Assembly (NCBI GenBank): GCA_964396385.1
Contig: CAYNFH010000034.1
Coordinates: forward strand, 1 to 37,594
Reading direction: 5' to 3'
From: CAYNFH01 sp964396385
GTDB taxonomy: Bacteria > Armatimonadota > Chthonomonadetes > Chthonomonadales > CAJBBX01
Length of the DNA: 37,594 nt
Part shown: positions 37,474-37,594 of the stretch, one piece after another
Position numbering within the stretch: position 1 is the first letter of the stretch
How the letters are laid out: every line of letters begins with the position of its first letter
Program-made: the position numbers and the translations under genes
Notes under the pieces: generated by a model
Seen by the model: only the letters and a program-made list of their open reading frames with translations
Databases searched by the model: none
What the model was told of the DNA's origin: nothing

Positions 37474-37594
37474 ATGAAAGTGCTAGCGAAGTTCAACCGA
37501 CGGCGCAAGGCCTTCACGCTCATCGAGCTGTTGATTGTGATCCTTGTGCTGGCCATCCTCATGGCCGTGGCGCTGCCTCTCTATTTGGCCGCAG
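37474..37594 (+). CDS. Prepilin, cut by window end
   Basis: The first 40 codons of a pilin-like protein. The ATG has AGGAG eight bases upstream. The basic leader KVLAKFNRRRKA is followed by FTLIELLIVILVLAILMAVALPLYL, the prepilin peptidase site and N-terminal helix with the +5 Glu. From 37513 to the window end its DNA matches 9421-9502 at 81 of 82 positions, while the leader peptides differ, so it is a paralogue of the first prepilin. The rest lies outside the window. Confidence 0.9.
   Translation, partial: MKVLAKFNRRRKAFTLIELLIVILVLAILMAVALPLYLAA

Overview
The window is GC-rich bacterial DNA, probably from an uncultured member of the Armatimonadota or a close relative, in a scaffold with one internal gap (10 Ns at 12935-12944). 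The lineage guess rests on family content: several type IV pilin-like proteins with FTLIELL or FTLVELL N-termini (including the short form with an ILFPVFATAR helix), TMTC-like membrane proteins with C-terminal TPRs, secreted beta-propellers, an archaeal-type AspRS under a T-box leader, and many dispersed palindromic repeats. No rRNA, tRNA, CRISPR array, phage or transposase gene was seen.

Layout. 0.3-1.9 kb: a conserved zinc-ribbon protein with an apparent one-base frameshift, and a streptomycin 6-kinase-like phosphotransferase. 2.0-5.4 kb: a secreted double-propeller protein behind a textbook sigma70-type promoter, then a TPR membrane protein and a DUF3592-like membrane protein. 5.5-7.8 kb: an OmpR-type regulator and its histidine kinase. 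8-14.4 kb: a WD40 lipoprotein, a prepilin, two tandem secretin-N-domain-like exported proteins, a HEAT-repeat membrane protein, a membrane protein broken by the gap, and a second prepilin. 14.4-19.9 kb (minus strand): a VanX-like dipeptidase and an overlapping four-gene run egtD-egtB-ATPase-SBP/permease, which I read as ergothioneine synthesis plus a betaine-type ABC transporter. 20-25.8 kb: a membrane-anchored propeller, a small lipoprotein, a YbjQ/DUF74 cluster, a Tat-exported hydroxypyruvate-isomerase-like TIM barrel and a HEPN/DUF4145-like protein. 26-29.3 kb: a Fic protein, a T-box riboswitch with a GAC (Asp) specifier driving AspRS, and a tiny zinc ribbon. 29.5-37.2 kb (minus strand): PAS-histidine kinase, REC-HDOD, REC with a degenerate HD domain, and two paralogous TMTC-like/TPR proteins. 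The right edge holds the start of a third prepilin.

The most unusual signal is a dispersed repeat family. More than a dozen elements consist of a short tandem array of a 7-9 bp unit, a conserved core (GAATCCGG, GGATTCCGG or a close variant), and an inverted, imperfect copy of the array. The core is shared, but the unit differs from element to element. Elements sit between genes and also inside genes in frame: in a histidine-kinase ATPase domain, at the N-termini of the dipeptidase and the SBP/permease, and in loops of both TMTC-like proteins. Separate GC-rich REP-like palindromes also occur, one of them in frame inside egtB. This resembles the in-frame behaviour known for Rickettsia palindromic elements, but with arms built from variable microsatellite-like units.
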